Source: Amycolatopsis bullii (GTDB lineage: Bacteria > Actinomycetota > Actinomycetes > Mycobacteriales > Pseudonocardiaceae). From it: DNA of 64,000 nucleotides. Within the stretch, counting starts at the first letter, position 1; the number at the start of each line of letters is the position of its first letter. A program made the translations under genes and the position numbers. The notes beneath the pieces were generated by a model that did not search any database, had not been told where the DNA came from, and was given only the letters and a program-made list of their open reading frames with translations. Location: contig NZ_BNAW01000035.1 of the NCBI RefSeq assembly GCF_014654205.1, forward strand, positions 24,736 through 88,735, given 5' to 3'. Positions 1 to 8,071 of the stretch are shown here, piece after piece.

Positions 1-111
1 CGGTACCGCATGCACCAGCTGATCGATCTGTTCGGCGACCGGCTCAACAACGCCGACGACCGGCTCGACATGGAGATCGCGCTGCGTGCGGAGGCACTTC
101 TCGGTTCCTGA
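1..111 (+). CDS. PucR-family regulator, C-terminal fragment
   Basis: Only the last 36 codons are inside the window, ending at TGA 109-111. The tail reads RYRMHQLIDLFGDRLNNADD and then a stretch rich in Asp, Leu and Ala. This matches the C-terminal winged helix-turn-helix of PucR/CdaR-type activators, where the recognition helix (normally NTVRYRL) is followed by a DDP-R-L-E-L-x-LAL motif. The following gene ends in the same kind of domain, so two PucR-type regulators lie in tandem. What it controls cannot be read from the fragment. Confidence 0.6.
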   Translation, partial: RYRMHQLIDLFGDRLNNADDRLDMEIALRAEALLGS

Positions 112-135
112 CTCCCTTCAACGACGAGGTGAGCC

Positions 136-1332
136 ATGACGGGATCGCCCGTCGAGACGGCCTTCGGGCCGATGCTGAGCGGCGACGGCAGGCCCGGGCA
201 GCTGTGGGCCATGCTCCCCCGCGAGCTGGCCGCGGTGTTCCGGCCGCGGCTGCTCGACGTCGCCGACGAGGTGCTGCGCGAGATCCAGCGGACCATCCCG
301 GACTACGCGCGGCCCCTCGACGGCGCGTTCGGGAAGGCGCTGCGGGCCGGCGTCCAGGCGGCGATCCTGCAGTTCATCGACCGGATCGCCGCGTCGGGGC
401 CGCTGCCGGACGAGCGGCGGAAGGTGTTCGTCGGGCTCGGCGTGCACGAGCTCGCGCAGGGCCGCAACCTCGACGTCCTGCAGGCCGCGTACCGGGTGGG
501 CGCGCGGGTGACGTGGCGGCGGATGGCGGAGGTGGGGACGCGGGCGGGCGTGCCGTCGGCAACGCTGTGCCTGCTGGCCGAGGCCATTTTCGCCTACATC
601 GACGAGCTGTCGGCGTTGTCGATCGCGGGGCACGCGGCGGCTCAGGCGCGAGCGGCGGGCGCGCTGGAACGGCGGCGGCGCCGGCTGCTGGACCTGCTGC
701 TGGCGGACCCGCCGTCGCCGTCACGGACGGTGCAGGAGGCCGCGACGGCGGCGGAGTGGCCGTTGCCGCACCGGCTCGTCGCGGTGGCGCTGGACGGGCC
801 CGCCGACGTCACCGGCTTGGGCGCACTGGAGGACCTCGAAGACGGCACCCCGCGGCTGCTGTTGCCGGCGCCGGCGGACCGGAGCGCGCTGACCGCGGCC
901 CTGGCCGGCCACCGGGCGGCGGTGGGGCCGCCGGTCCCGCCGCGTCAGGCCGGCCGTTCGCTGGCGACGGCCCAGGAGGCGCTGCGGCTGGTGGCCGCGG
1001 AGGTCCTCCCGGACGAGCCGCTGACCTGGTGCGAAGACCATCTCGCGACGTTGTGGCTGCGCAAGGAGCCGTTCCTCGTGACGGAGGTGTCCCGCCGCCG
1101 GCTGGCCCCGCTGACGTCGTTGACCCCGAAGCAGTACAACCGGCTCGCGGGAACGCTGCTCGCCTGGCTGGAGACGTGCGGCAACGTCCGCGAGGTCGCC
1201 GACCGCCTCGCGATCCACCCCCAGACGGTCCGTGCCCGGGCCCAGGAGCTGGAAACCCTCTTCGCGGACCACCTCCGAAACCCGGACGCCCGCTTCGAGA
1301 TGATCCTCGCCCTCCGCGCCACCCTCCCCTGA
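136..1332 (+). CDS. PucR-family helix-turn-helix transcriptional regulator
   Basis: 398 residues. The C-terminal 60 residues (around 335-395: CGNVREVADRLAIHPQTVRA, then an LRNPDARFEMILALRA-type tail) are a PucR C-terminal HTH. The N-terminal part is an all-alpha region rich in Arg and Ala, as in PucR proteins that carry an RsbRD-like sensor, with no recognisable ligand pocket. The ATG is preceded by GAGGTGAG at a good distance, which supports this start. It sits 24 bases behind the end of another PucR-type gene and may be cotranscribed with it. It converges on the KR-like gene across a large inverted repeat that fills the intergenic space. The target genes are unknown; the lipid locus next door is only a positional guess. 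Confidence 0.8.
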   Translation: MTGSPVETAFGPMLSGDGRPGQLWAMLPRELAAVFRPRLLDVADEVLREIQRTIPDYARPLDGAFGKALRAGVQAAILQFIDRIAASGPLPDERRKVFVGLGVHELAQGRNLDVLQAAYRVGARVTWRRMAEVGTRAGVPSATLCLLAEAIFAYIDELSALSIAGHAAAQARAAGALERRRRRLLDLLLADPPSPSRTVQEAATAAEWPLPHRLVAVALDGPADVTGLGALEDLEDGTPRLLLPAPADRSALTAALAGHRAAVGPPVPPRQAGRSLATAQEALRLVAAEVLPDEPLTWCEDHLATLWLRKEPFLVTEVSRRRLAPLTSLTPKQYNRLAGTLLAWLETCGNVREVADRLAIHPQTVRARAQELETLFADHLRNPDARFEMILALRATLP

Positions 1333-1336
1333 CCTC

Positions 1337-1532
1337 GTGTCGACCCCGCAATCACGAGTGATGCCCCTCCAGACACGCGTGATGCCCGCCCGATCACGCC
1401 TGAAGCCCGTTCCCGCCCGGCGGGCCGGTGTGCGGAAAGGGGTATCTCGGGTGATCAGAGGGGCATCACTCGTGATTGGAGGGGCATCACGTGTGATTGG
1501 AGGGGCATCACGTGTGATTGGAGGGTCGACAC
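1337..1532. repeat. Inverted array of 21-bp units filling a convergent intergenic region
   Basis: Nearly the whole gap between the two convergent genes is an inverted repeat. The left arm starts GTGTCGACC (1337) and carries three units of the form ATCACnnGTGATGCCCCTCC with a 21-base period. The right arm carries three to four units in the opposite direction and closes with GTCGACAC (1525-1532). The unit itself contains a small palindrome, ATCACnnGTGAT. RNA across it could fold into a long hairpin with roughly 75-base arms and serve as a bidirectional terminator. It could also be a short mobile palindromic repeat that has multiplied. Confidence 0.75.
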
Positions 1533-1534
1533 GG

Positions 1535-2662
1535 TCAGAGGGTGGAGAAGTAGGGGCGGGGGAGGTCGGGGAGGCGGGGGGTGCCGAGCTGGACGATCGT
1601 GGCCGGGAGGCCGCGGGAGCGGCGCCAGGCGGCGAACGCCTCGAGCCAGGCGTCCGCCGTGGCGCGGGAGGTTTCGCCGGGGGCGCCGAACAACGCCGCG
1701 GCCGACGTGGCCAGGAGCCACCAGTCCGGTGGGGTGTCCGCGGTCGCCTCGTGGAGGCGGCGGGCGCCCAGGACGCCGCGGTGCCAGGCCGCCGACGGGT
1801 CGTCGGTGAGGACGCCCGCCGCGTGGATGATGCCCCGCAGCGGGAGGCCGTCCGCCGTGGCCGCCGTGACCAGGCGCTCCGCGACGCCGGGCTCCGTGAT
1901 GTCGCCGGGGACCACCACCGCGCCGGACGCCCCCGCGGATGGTCCACAGAGGACGATCCGGGTGGCCCCCGTGCCGGCCAGCCACCGCGCGGCCGCGGGC
2001 CCGAGGCCACCGGTGACGACGTACGCGCCGGGCCCGGTCGGCACTTCGACGGCGAACGGCACCCGCGTCAGCCTGGCCGCGTACCGGACGTCGTGCCGCC
2101 AGCGGACTTCGTCGTCCGGCGCGTCCGACCGCAGTTCGCGCGCCAGAACGTCCACATCGGACCGGGCGTCGAAGTCGACCAGGCTGGCCCGCAGCTGCGG
2201 CCGCTCGAGGGCGAGCACCCGCACCAGCCCGCGCAGGCACGCCAGCCCCGGCTCGCCGCCGGCCTGCGTGACCAGGTGGAACCGGACGCCGAAGCCGAGG
2301 CGCGCGACCACCGACCGCACCGACAGCAGCAGTTCCTGCGCGGCCTCGGGATCGTGGTAGGCGTACGGCGACCCGGTCAGGTAGACGACGCCGCGCACCG
2401 GCCGTTCGGTGAGGAACCCGGGCAGCTCGTCGAGGTCGTCGCGCGGCAGCGACAGCGCGTCGTCGCCGGCCGCGGCCAGCGCCAGGGCCAGCGCGACGGC
2501 CCGGCCGAGCGCCGCCGGGTGCTCGTCGGTGAGCAGCAGCCACGCGCCCGGCCCGGGCGGGGCCACCGGCGGCAGCGGCACTTCGGGCCACGTCACCTCG
2601 AACGACGAGGTGGCGAACGGGACGCCCGGCGACAGCGCCCGCTCCACCGGCCCGGTCACCAC
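1535..2662 (-). CDS. KR-like SDR protein of a polyketide/lipid synthase, probably non-catalytic
   Basis: 375 residues resembling the two-part ketoreductase region of type I PKS: a structural subdomain (about 40-200) and a Rossmann subdomain from about 205 (YVVTGGLGPAAARWLAG). The region that normally holds the Ser-Tyr-Asn catalytic residues reads TSAAALFGAPGETSRATADA, against the usual SS...GxxGQxxYAAANA. The Tyr is therefore replaced by Arg and the Asn by Asp. The GTG start overlaps the stop of the AMP-ligase gene in GTGGTGA, so the two are translationally coupled. The cofactor loop survives, so NADPH binding is possible while reduction is doubtful. It is the last gene of the long mce transcription unit. 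Confidence 0.7.
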   Translation of the reverse strand: MVTGPVERALSPGVPFATSSFEVTWPEVPLPPVAPPGPGAWLLLTDEHPAALGRAVALALALAAAGDDALSLPRDDLDELPGFLTERPVRGVVYLTGSPYAYHDPEAAQELLLSVRSVVARLGFGVRFHLVTQAGGEPGLACLRGLVRVLALERPQLRASLVDFDARSDVDVLARELRSDAPDDEVRWRHDVRYAARLTRVPFAVEVPTGPGAYVVTGGLGPAAARWLAGTGATRIVLCGPSAGASGAVVVPGDITEPGVAERLVTAATADGLPLRGIIHAAGVLTDDPSAAWHRGVLGARRLHEATADTPPDWWLLATSAAALFGAPGETSRATADAWLEAFAAWRRSRGLPATIVQLGTPRLPDLPRPYFSTL

Positions 2663-3852
2663 AGGCCGTCCCCGATGGAGGACTGCAGCACGACGACTCG
2701 GCGCAGCGTGAGCCCGTGCCGCGCCGACACCGCGTGCCGCACCGCCCGCTCGACCTCACCGCGCGGCGGGACGACGCCGACTGCCAGCTCGAGCACCACC
2801 ACGGCCTGGCCCCCGGGAACGGCGAACGCCGACGCCGCACGCGGCCGGATCGCCGGGTGCGCCTGCTCGGCCGTCGCTTCGAGGTCCTCCGGCCGGTGCC
2901 CGGCGACGAAGTTCCGGCCGGTGACGCACAGCTCGCCCGAAGCGTTCAGAACGCCCTGGTCACCGGTTCGCAGCCACCACCGCGGCTCGTCGTCGCCGGG
3001 GATGAGGGCGCAGAAGACCCGCGCGGACTCCTCGGGCCGCCGCCAGTAGCCACGGGCGACGTTCGGCCCGCTCACCCAGATCTCGCCGACGTCGCCCGCC
3101 GGCACCCGCCTTCCGGCGCGGTCGACGATCGCGACCTGCTGGCCGGCCGGGTGTCCACAAGCGACCAGAGCGGTCGCTTCGGCGACGACGTAACACCCCG
3201 GCAGCGGGTCGGGAGCGGACGCGTCGTGCACCACGGGCCGGCCGGTGACGATCGGCAGGGCCACCCCGAGCACCAGTCCCAGCGGATCGCCCGGCGGCCG
3301 GCTCACCACGGCGGTGTGTCCCAGCGCCTGAGCCGCCTGCCGGGCGTTCGCCAGCACGTTCGCGTGCGTGACCATCACCCCGCCCGGGTACTGCAGGTAG
3401 GCGACGTCCGACGGCGTGACCGGGACTTCGGCGAAGCCGGAAGCGTCCGGGACGGTGTCCACGGCGAGCACCCGGTGCCCGCAGGTGTCCAAAGTGGCCA
3501 GGAACCGCCGGATGGCGGGCACGGTGGCCGCGGTCGCCAGCACGATCGACGGCTCGGCGTCGGCGAGGACGCTCGCCCGGCGCTCCGGCCCGGCGGGGAT
3601 CGCGACCAGCCCGGCCCGCAGCGCGCCGAGGAACGCGACGACGTGGTCGGGTGACGGCTCGATGAGGATCGCCGCCCGCTGCCGCGGCTCGGTGACCCGG
3701 CGCAGGGCGGCGGCGACGGCGGTGACCCGCCGGTCCAGCTCGGCCCAGGTCAAGGTGACCGCCGGCCGGGCCCAGGTCAAGGCCGGCGTCGAGCCCGCCG
3801 CCGCGGCGCGGCCGGCCAGCAGCTCGGAGAGGGTCATGGGGTCCTCGCGCAT
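2656..3852 (-). CDS. Shortened FAAL/FadD32-like fatty acyl-AMP ligase
   Basis: 398 residues from ATG 3852 (MREDPMTLSELL), starting two bases after the stop of the last Mce-associated gene, so it belongs to the mce unit. Family members are near 580-600 residues. Family landmarks are recognisable: LTWAELDRRV, VMVTHANVLANARQ, the remnant CYVVAEATALVACG, GEIWVSGPNVARGYWRRPE, LRTGDQGVL and a C-terminal EDLEATAEQAHPAIR stretch. The ATP-binding A3 loop (usually QYTSGSTRTPAGVMV) is cut to QYPGGVMV near residue 150. About 100 residues are missing before CYVVAEA, and the A8 loop is shortened. Fatty-acid activation is therefore uncertain. An internal ATG at 3837 is a possible alternative start. Confidence 0.7.
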   Translation of the reverse strand: MREDPMTLSELLAGRAAAAGSTPALTWARPAVTLTWAELDRRVTAVAAALRRVTEPRQRAAILIEPSPDHVVAFLGALRAGLVAIPAGPERRASVLADAEPSIVLATAATVPAIRRFLATLDTCGHRVLAVDTVPDASGFAEVPVTPSDVAYLQYPGGVMVTHANVLANARQAAQALGHTAVVSRPPGDPLGLVLGVALPIVTGRPVVHDASAPDPLPGCYVVAEATALVACGHPAGQQVAIVDRAGRRVPAGDVGEIWVSGPNVARGYWRRPEESARVFCALIPGDDEPRWWLRTGDQGVLNASGELCVTGRNFVAGHRPEDLEATAEQAHPAIRPRAASAFAVPGGQAVVVLELAVGVVPPRGEVERAVRHAVSARHGLTLRRVVVLQSSIGDGLW

Positions 3853-3854
3853 GC

Positions 3855-4463
3855 TCAGGCCGCGGACATCCCGGTGACGCGCCACTTCCCGGCGACGCGC
3901 TCGGCCGTGACGCTCAGCTGGGCGGCGCCGGTGCTGCGCTGCCCGTCCCCTCTCGTGCCGGTCTGGTCGAGGAACACCAGCAGCGCCGCCCGGTCGCCGT
4001 CGAGCAGCTTGACGCCGGACGCGACGGCGGTCGACGTCACCACCAGCTTCTGCTCGGCAGCCAGCTTCCGGACCTGGCCGAAGAGCTGTTCGTACTGTGC
4101 GAGCGCGGGCCCGGTCAGGACGTCCTTCGCCGCCTGCTCGCTCTTGGCCGGATCGTCGTACCGGTAGGAGAAGACCGTGCCGAGCGCGGCGCTGACCTGC
4201 TTCCCGGCCTCGGCCGTTCCTGCGACATCGGAAAGCGCGCTGTTGTGCGCGACGACGGCGTTCGTGCTCCGCGCTTCGAGCGTGAACCACACCGCGAGTC
4301 CCGCCATGACCACGGCCACCACCGCGAGCACCACCGTCACCCGCCGCCGTGGCCCGGGGGTCGTGAGTGGCAAGGCGGGTTCTAACCCGTCCAAACACTC
4401 ACGAGGGTCGGGGTGCCGGCGGCCGGCGACCTTCACGGGACGCTTCTTCGTGGCTGTCTTCAC
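3855..4463 (-). CDS. Mce-associated membrane protein
   Basis: 202 residues from GTG 4463, chosen because GGGGAGG lies 5 to 7 bases upstream and the GTGA overlaps the previous stop. A basic cytoplasmic tail (MKTATKKRPVKVAGRR) precedes one membrane helix (about 47-68: VTVVLAVVAVVMAGLAVWF). A periplasmic domain of the nuclear transport factor 2-like fold, usual for Mce-associated proteins (Mas), follows, ending with a ...VAGKWRVTGMSAA strand. The family is thought to stabilise or assist Mce complexes. It is the second of two tandem Mas genes behind the MceF-like gene, which is the standard actinobacterial order. Confidence 0.8.
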   Translation of the reverse strand: MKTATKKRPVKVAGRRHPDPRECLDGLEPALPLTTPGPRRRVTVVLAVVAVVMAGLAVWFTLEARSTNAVVAHNSALSDVAGTAEAGKQVSAALGTVFSYRYDDPAKSEQAAKDVLTGPALAQYEQLFGQVRKLAAEQKLVVTSTAVASGVKLLDGDRAALLVFLDQTGTRGDGQRSTGAAQLSVTAERVAGKWRVTGMSAA

Positions 4464-4957
4464 GGTGCCTCCCCGACGGGAACCTGGCCGAGGCCGGTGA
4501 CGCGCCAGCCGTCCGGGCCGCGGGTCAGGTCGGCCTGGAACCGGTTGCGCTTGGTCACGGCGTCCCCGCCGTCCGGCGCCACGATCAGCTCGACCGAGGC
4601 GATCAGCTTCGCCGTCCCCGCGCCGGTGTCCACTTCGGTCACCGCGGCGTCGGTCACCTTCCCGGTGGTCACGGTCTTCGCCTGGGCGATCCGGTCGAGG
4701 CTGCCCTGCCGGTCGGCCGCGAGCTCGTCGTGCAGCGCGCCGCCGGAGAGGTCCAGCCAGTGCTGGTACCCGGGCGCGGCCTGCCGGTAGTCCAAGGTGG
4801 TCAGTCCGGTGACCGCCGTCCGGCCCGCCCGCAACGCCTCCTCCCGGACGACCGCGCGGGCGACGCCGTCGTCGTGCGCCGCCTGCCACCAGGTGAAACC
4901 CGACCAGCCGGCGGCGACGGCCGCCAAGACCGCGGCCACCCACGCAAGAATCCTCAC
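4460..4957 (-). CDS. Mce-associated membrane protein
   Basis: 165 residues from GTG 4957. This start gives a GTGA overlap with the upstream MceF-like stop and places a membrane helix right at the N-terminus (RILAWVAAVLAAVAAGWSGF). Longer in-frame starts would only add an Arg/Pro-rich stretch that overlaps mceF. The external domain ends with GPDGWRVTGLGQVPVGEAP, the same closing strand (WRVTG) as its neighbour, so the two are paralogues. Role by family: accessory subunit of an Mce lipid importer, located in the cell envelope. Confidence 0.75.
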   Translation of the reverse strand: MRILAWVAAVLAAVAAGWSGFTWWQAAHDDGVARAVVREEALRAGRTAVTGLTTLDYRQAAPGYQHWLDLSGGALHDELAADRQGSLDRIAQAKTVTTGKVTDAAVTEVDTGAGTAKLIASVELIVAPDGGDAVTKRNRFQADLTRGPDGWRVTGLGQVPVGEAP

Positions 4958-6060
4958 GGCCGTCCTCCTGGTGCGTTCTGCGAGCCCCGCACGTTCGTCG
5001 GGTCGCCCTTCGGCAGCGCACAGCGCGCGGCCGTGTTCAGCGGGCGGACCGACGTGTCGAGGCCGTTGCGGTACGGCGTCGTGTACCCGGTGGTGCACGG
5101 CGGTGGGTCGAAAAACGTCAGCGAAAGTCCGATGTGGACGCCGTCCGGCCGCACGATCGTGCCCGCCGCCGCGACCGCCTGCGGCGCGGTGATCAGCAGC
5201 TGCCGGATCCCGTCCTGGCGCGCTTCCAGGACGTCCGCGGTGGTCAGCAGGTTCGCCAGCAGCACCCCCAGGTTCGGACCGGAGTCGCGGATCAGCGCGC
5301 CGACCTCGTTCGCGGCCGCGGGCACTGCCGGGATCAGCGTGCGCAGGTCGCCGTCGGACTGCTTCAGCGTCGAAGCCAGCAGTTTCGCGTTGGCACCGAA
5401 CTCGCGGATCGCGCCGGCCTGCTGCACCTGGGTGTCGAGCACGGTGTGGGCGTCGGTGACGAACCGGGTCAGCGGCGCGACGTGCGCGCTCGCCGCCTGC
5501 ACGAACTCGATGCCCCGGCCGACGAGCTGGTCCAGTGCCGGGCCCGCGTCGGACGTCGCGTTGTACAGCTCGTCGACGACGGTCCGCAGCGCGGGTTTCG
5601 GCACCGAGTTGGCGAAGGAGTCCACTGTCGACAAGACGATGTCGACCGGCAGCGGGATCTTCGTGTCGGCTTGGGTGATCACCGAGCCGTCGTGCAGCTT
5701 CGGCCCGCCGTCGGTGCGCGGCCGCAGGTCGACGTACTGCTCGCCGACGGCCGAGCGGTCCGCGACGACGGCTTCGGTGTCGGCCGGGACGGGTGCGGTG
5801 CCGGAGTCGATCTCGAGGTCGGCTTCCATTCCGGCCGGGGTCAGCCGCAGTTCGCCGACGCGGCCGATCGGCACGCCGCGGTAGGTGACCTCGGCGTTCG
5901 TGAAGATGCCGCCGCCGGTCGGGAACTGCGCGGTCACGGTGTAGCCGCGGTCGAAGAAGACCTTGTCGAGGCCCGCGTAGGTGGCTCCGACGTAGGCGAC
6001 GCCGACGACGGCGATGACGACGAAGATCGTCACCTGCGCGCGCACGAACCGGGTCAGCAT
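4954..6060 (-). CDS. MCE-domain protein, MceF-like
   Basis: 368 residues. One N-terminal membrane anchor (TIFVVIAVVGVAYVGATYAG) is followed by the MCE/MlaD beta domain (about 40-120: YTVTAQFPTGGGIFTNAEVT, RGVPIGRVGELRL, VGEQYVDLRP). A long helical region (about 150-290) comes next, which in the family forms the hydrophobic tunnel. The Cys-containing tail (PPPCTTGY...ARCALPKGDP) is typical of the sixth Mce protein. The ATG overlaps the upstream MceE stop by one base (TGATG). It is predicted to be one subunit of a heterohexameric Mce shuttle for lipids between the outer envelope and the plasma membrane. Confidence 0.88.
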   Translation of the reverse strand: MLTRFVRAQVTIFVVIAVVGVAYVGATYAGLDKVFFDRGYTVTAQFPTGGGIFTNAEVTYRGVPIGRVGELRLTPAGMEADLEIDSGTAPVPADTEAVVADRSAVGEQYVDLRPRTDGGPKLHDGSVITQADTKIPLPVDIVLSTVDSFANSVPKPALRTVVDELYNATSDAGPALDQLVGRGIEFVQAASAHVAPLTRFVTDAHTVLDTQVQQAGAIREFGANAKLLASTLKQSDGDLRTLIPAVPAAANEVGALIRDSGPNLGVLLANLLTTADVLEARQDGIRQLLITAPQAVAAAGTIVRPDGVHIGLSLTFFDPPPCTTGYTTPYRNGLDTSVRPLNTAARCALPKGDPTNVRGSQNAPGGRP

Positions 6061-7031
6061 CAGTGGCCTGCTTTCAGGAACCCGTTGAGGTAGTCGCCGC
6101 GGATGGTGTCCAGTGCGGCGTCCGGGAACGGGAAGGTGAAGACCATCTCCATCGCCTTCGGCAGCTTGTCGCCGGAGTCGGCCAGCCGTCGCAGCAACGG
6201 CTCCAGCGCGCGGAGGTCGGCGACGAGGTCGTCCTTGCTGCGGTTGACCGTGTCGACGGCGACCGAAGTCAGCCCGTCCAGCGACTTCAGCATCCCGACC
6301 AGGGCTTCCCGCTGCTGGTTGAGCACGCCGATGCCGGGGGTGAGGCCGTTCAGCGTGGTGGTGATCCGGTCGGTGTGCGCGTTCAAGGTCGTCGCGAGCT
6401 TGTTGACGCTCTCGATGGCCCGGGTGATCTCGTTCCGGTGTTCGTCGAGCCCCTGCACAAAACTGTCCAAATTGGACAGGAGTGAACGCGCTGCGGTCTC
6501 TCTGCCCCCGAGGGCGTCGTTCAGCTCGTGGCTGATGTTCTGGACCTGCGCGACACCACCGCCGTTGAGCAGCAGCGACAGCGCTCCGAAGACCTCCTCG
6601 ATCTCGGGTGTCAACGTCGACCGGTCCAGGGGGATGGTCGCGCCGTCGAGCAGCCGCCCCGACGGCGTCGCGTCGTCCGGCGGGGCGAGCTCGACGAACT
6701 TCTCGCCGAGGATGCTGGCCTGCCGCAGCCGGGCGACGGCGTTGGCCGGCAGGTCGACGTCGCCGTTGAGCAGCAGTTCGACGACCGCGCTGCGGGAGTC
6801 CGGCGCCAGTTCGACCTTGACGACCTGGCCGGCCGGGACGTCGTTGACCTTGACGCCGGACTGCGGCACCAGGTCCAGGACGTTCGTGAAGCTCGCGGTC
6901 ACGTGGATCGGGTGGTCGCCGAGCGCGGCTCCGCCCGGAAGCGGGATGTCGTAGACGCTCACGCCGCTGCCGCAGCCGGTGGTGACCAGCGCGAGGGTGA
7001 CCACCGCGGCGAGCTTGACCAGGGATTTCAT
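6060..7031 (-). CDS. MCE-domain lipoprotein, MceE-like
   Basis: 323 residues with a lipoprotein signal (MKSLVKLAAVVTLALVTTGC, lipobox VTTGC with Cys20). This is the hallmark of the fifth gene in mce operons (LprK/MceE type). The MCE domain follows (about 45-120: HVTASFTNVLDLVPQSGVKV, AGQVVKVELAP, LGEKFVELAPP), then helices. It overlaps the MceD-like stop by four bases. By family knowledge it is a lipid-anchored component of the Mce transport tunnel. Nothing unusual was seen. Confidence 0.9.
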   Translation of the reverse strand: MKSLVKLAAVVTLALVTTGCGSGVSVYDIPLPGGAALGDHPIHVTASFTNVLDLVPQSGVKVNDVPAGQVVKVELAPDSRSAVVELLLNGDVDLPANAVARLRQASILGEKFVELAPPDDATPSGRLLDGATIPLDRSTLTPEIEEVFGALSLLLNGGGVAQVQNISHELNDALGGRETAARSLLSNLDSFVQGLDEHRNEITRAIESVNKLATTLNAHTDRITTTLNGLTPGIGVLNQQREALVGMLKSLDGLTSVAVDTVNRSKDDLVADLRALEPLLRRLADSGDKLPKAMEMVFTFPFPDAALDTIRGDYLNGFLKAGH

Positions 7032-8071
7032 TTCGGCTCCGCGAATTCGAGGAGGTTGCCGCGGCCGTCGATGGTGCCGTTGGCCTGGTCGTAGGCGCCC
7101 AGGAGGTTCGTCAGCGCGTTCGGGGCCGCCTGCAGTGCTTCGGCGAGCGAGTCCTTCTGGTTGACGAGCACCCGGGTGACGTCGGCCAGCTTGTCCACAT
7201 CGGACTGAACCTTGCCGCGGTTGTCCTTGATGAACCCCTGCACGACGCTCAGCGCCTGGGTCAGCTCGGTCAGCGCGCCGGAGAACTGGTCGCGCTGGTC
7301 GGCCAGCACCTTGCTCAGCGAAGCGATCTGCGAAATGGCCTGTTTCACCTGGCCGTCGTTGGCCGCGAGCATCGCGGTGAACTTGCTGATGTTGTCGACG
7401 GAACCGAACAGGTCGTCCTTCGAATCGCTCGCGGTGCGGGCGAACTCGCCGAGGTTCTCGATCGCGGTGCCGATGGTCTGCCCGGTGCCGTTCAGGTAGT
7501 CCGCGGACCGGGTCAGGACGTCGCTGACCGCGCCGTCCTTGTTGGCGCCCTGCGGTCCGAGCGCCGACATGAGCTGGTTGAGGCTGTGCAGCAGGTCGTC
7601 GAACTCGACCGGGGTCGCGGTGCGCTCCCGCGGGATCGAAGCGCCGTCGGCCAGCTGCGGCCCGCCGCGGTAGACCGGCGTGAGCTGCACGTACCGGTCG
7701 GCGACCAGGCTCGGCGTGATGACGACGGCCCCGGCGTCGGCGGGCAGCGGCACCCCGGGCCGCAGCGTCATGGTGACCTTGACGTCGGTGCCGTTCGGTT
7801 CCACTTCGGACACGGAGCCGATGGCGACGCCGAGGACGCGGACGTCCGAGTTCGGGTAGATCCCCACGGCGGCCGTGAAGTACGCGGTCAGCGTCCGCTC
7901 GGCCGGCGCGGTCACCACCGGCCAGGCGGCCGACACGACGAGCGCGAGGACGACGCCGAGCGTGAGGGCCCGCGATCTCGTCCGCCGCCGCGCCGCCGCA
8001 CCCAGATCGACGAGGGTGGCGGAGAGGGCACTTTCACGTGAAAGTGCCCTCTTCGAGCGGTGGTGGGCCAT
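7028..8071 (-). CDS. MCE-domain protein, MceD-like
   Basis: 347 residues from ATG 8071, which shares one base with the upstream stop. A long basic cytoplasmic segment (MAHHRSKRALSRESALSATL) is followed by a membrane helix (about 42-62: ALTLGVVLALVVSAAWPVV). The MCE domain comes next (about 70-150, with YPNSDVRVLGVAIGSVSEVE and VADRYVQLTPVY), then a long tunnel helix region. The codons for RALSRESALS are a perfect 30-bp palindrome (8023-8052). The N-terminal tail is longer than that of its five MCE neighbours, as if a repeat had been inserted in frame. Function is predicted as for the other Mce subunits. Confidence 0.88.
   Translation of the reverse strand: MAHHRSKRALSRESALSATLVDLGAAARRRTRSRALTLGVVLALVVSAAWPVVTAPAERTLTAYFTAAVGIYPNSDVRVLGVAIGSVSEVEPNGTDVKVTMTLRPGVPLPADAGAVVITPSLVADRYVQLTPVYRGGPQLADGASIPRERTATPVEFDDLLHSLNQLMSALGPQGANKDGAVSDVLTRSADYLNGTGQTIGTAIENLGEFARTASDSKDDLFGSVDNISKFTAMLAANDGQVKQAISQIASLSKVLADQRDQFSGALTELTQALSVVQGFIKDNRGKVQSDVDKLADVTRVLVNQKDSLAEALQAAPNALTNLLGAYDQANGTIDGRGNLLEFAEPK
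8023..8052. repeat. Perfect 30-bp palindrome inside the mceD-like gene
   Basis: The two 15-base arms are exactly complementary with no loop and are centred on CACGTG (8035-8040). The outer part is AGAGGGCACTTTC and its complement. It lies 20 to 48 bases inside the start of the MceD-like gene and is translated as part of the cytoplasmic tail. A perfect uninterrupted palindrome of this size is not needed for coding. It looks like a small palindromic element or an operator captured by the reading frame. Confidence 0.85.

Noticed and set aside
2656..4398. Longer AMP ligase starting near 4398
   Set aside because: The extra N-terminal stretch is Arg/Gly-rich, lies over the Mce-associated gene in another frame and has no ligase motif. 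ATG 3852 follows that gene by two bases.
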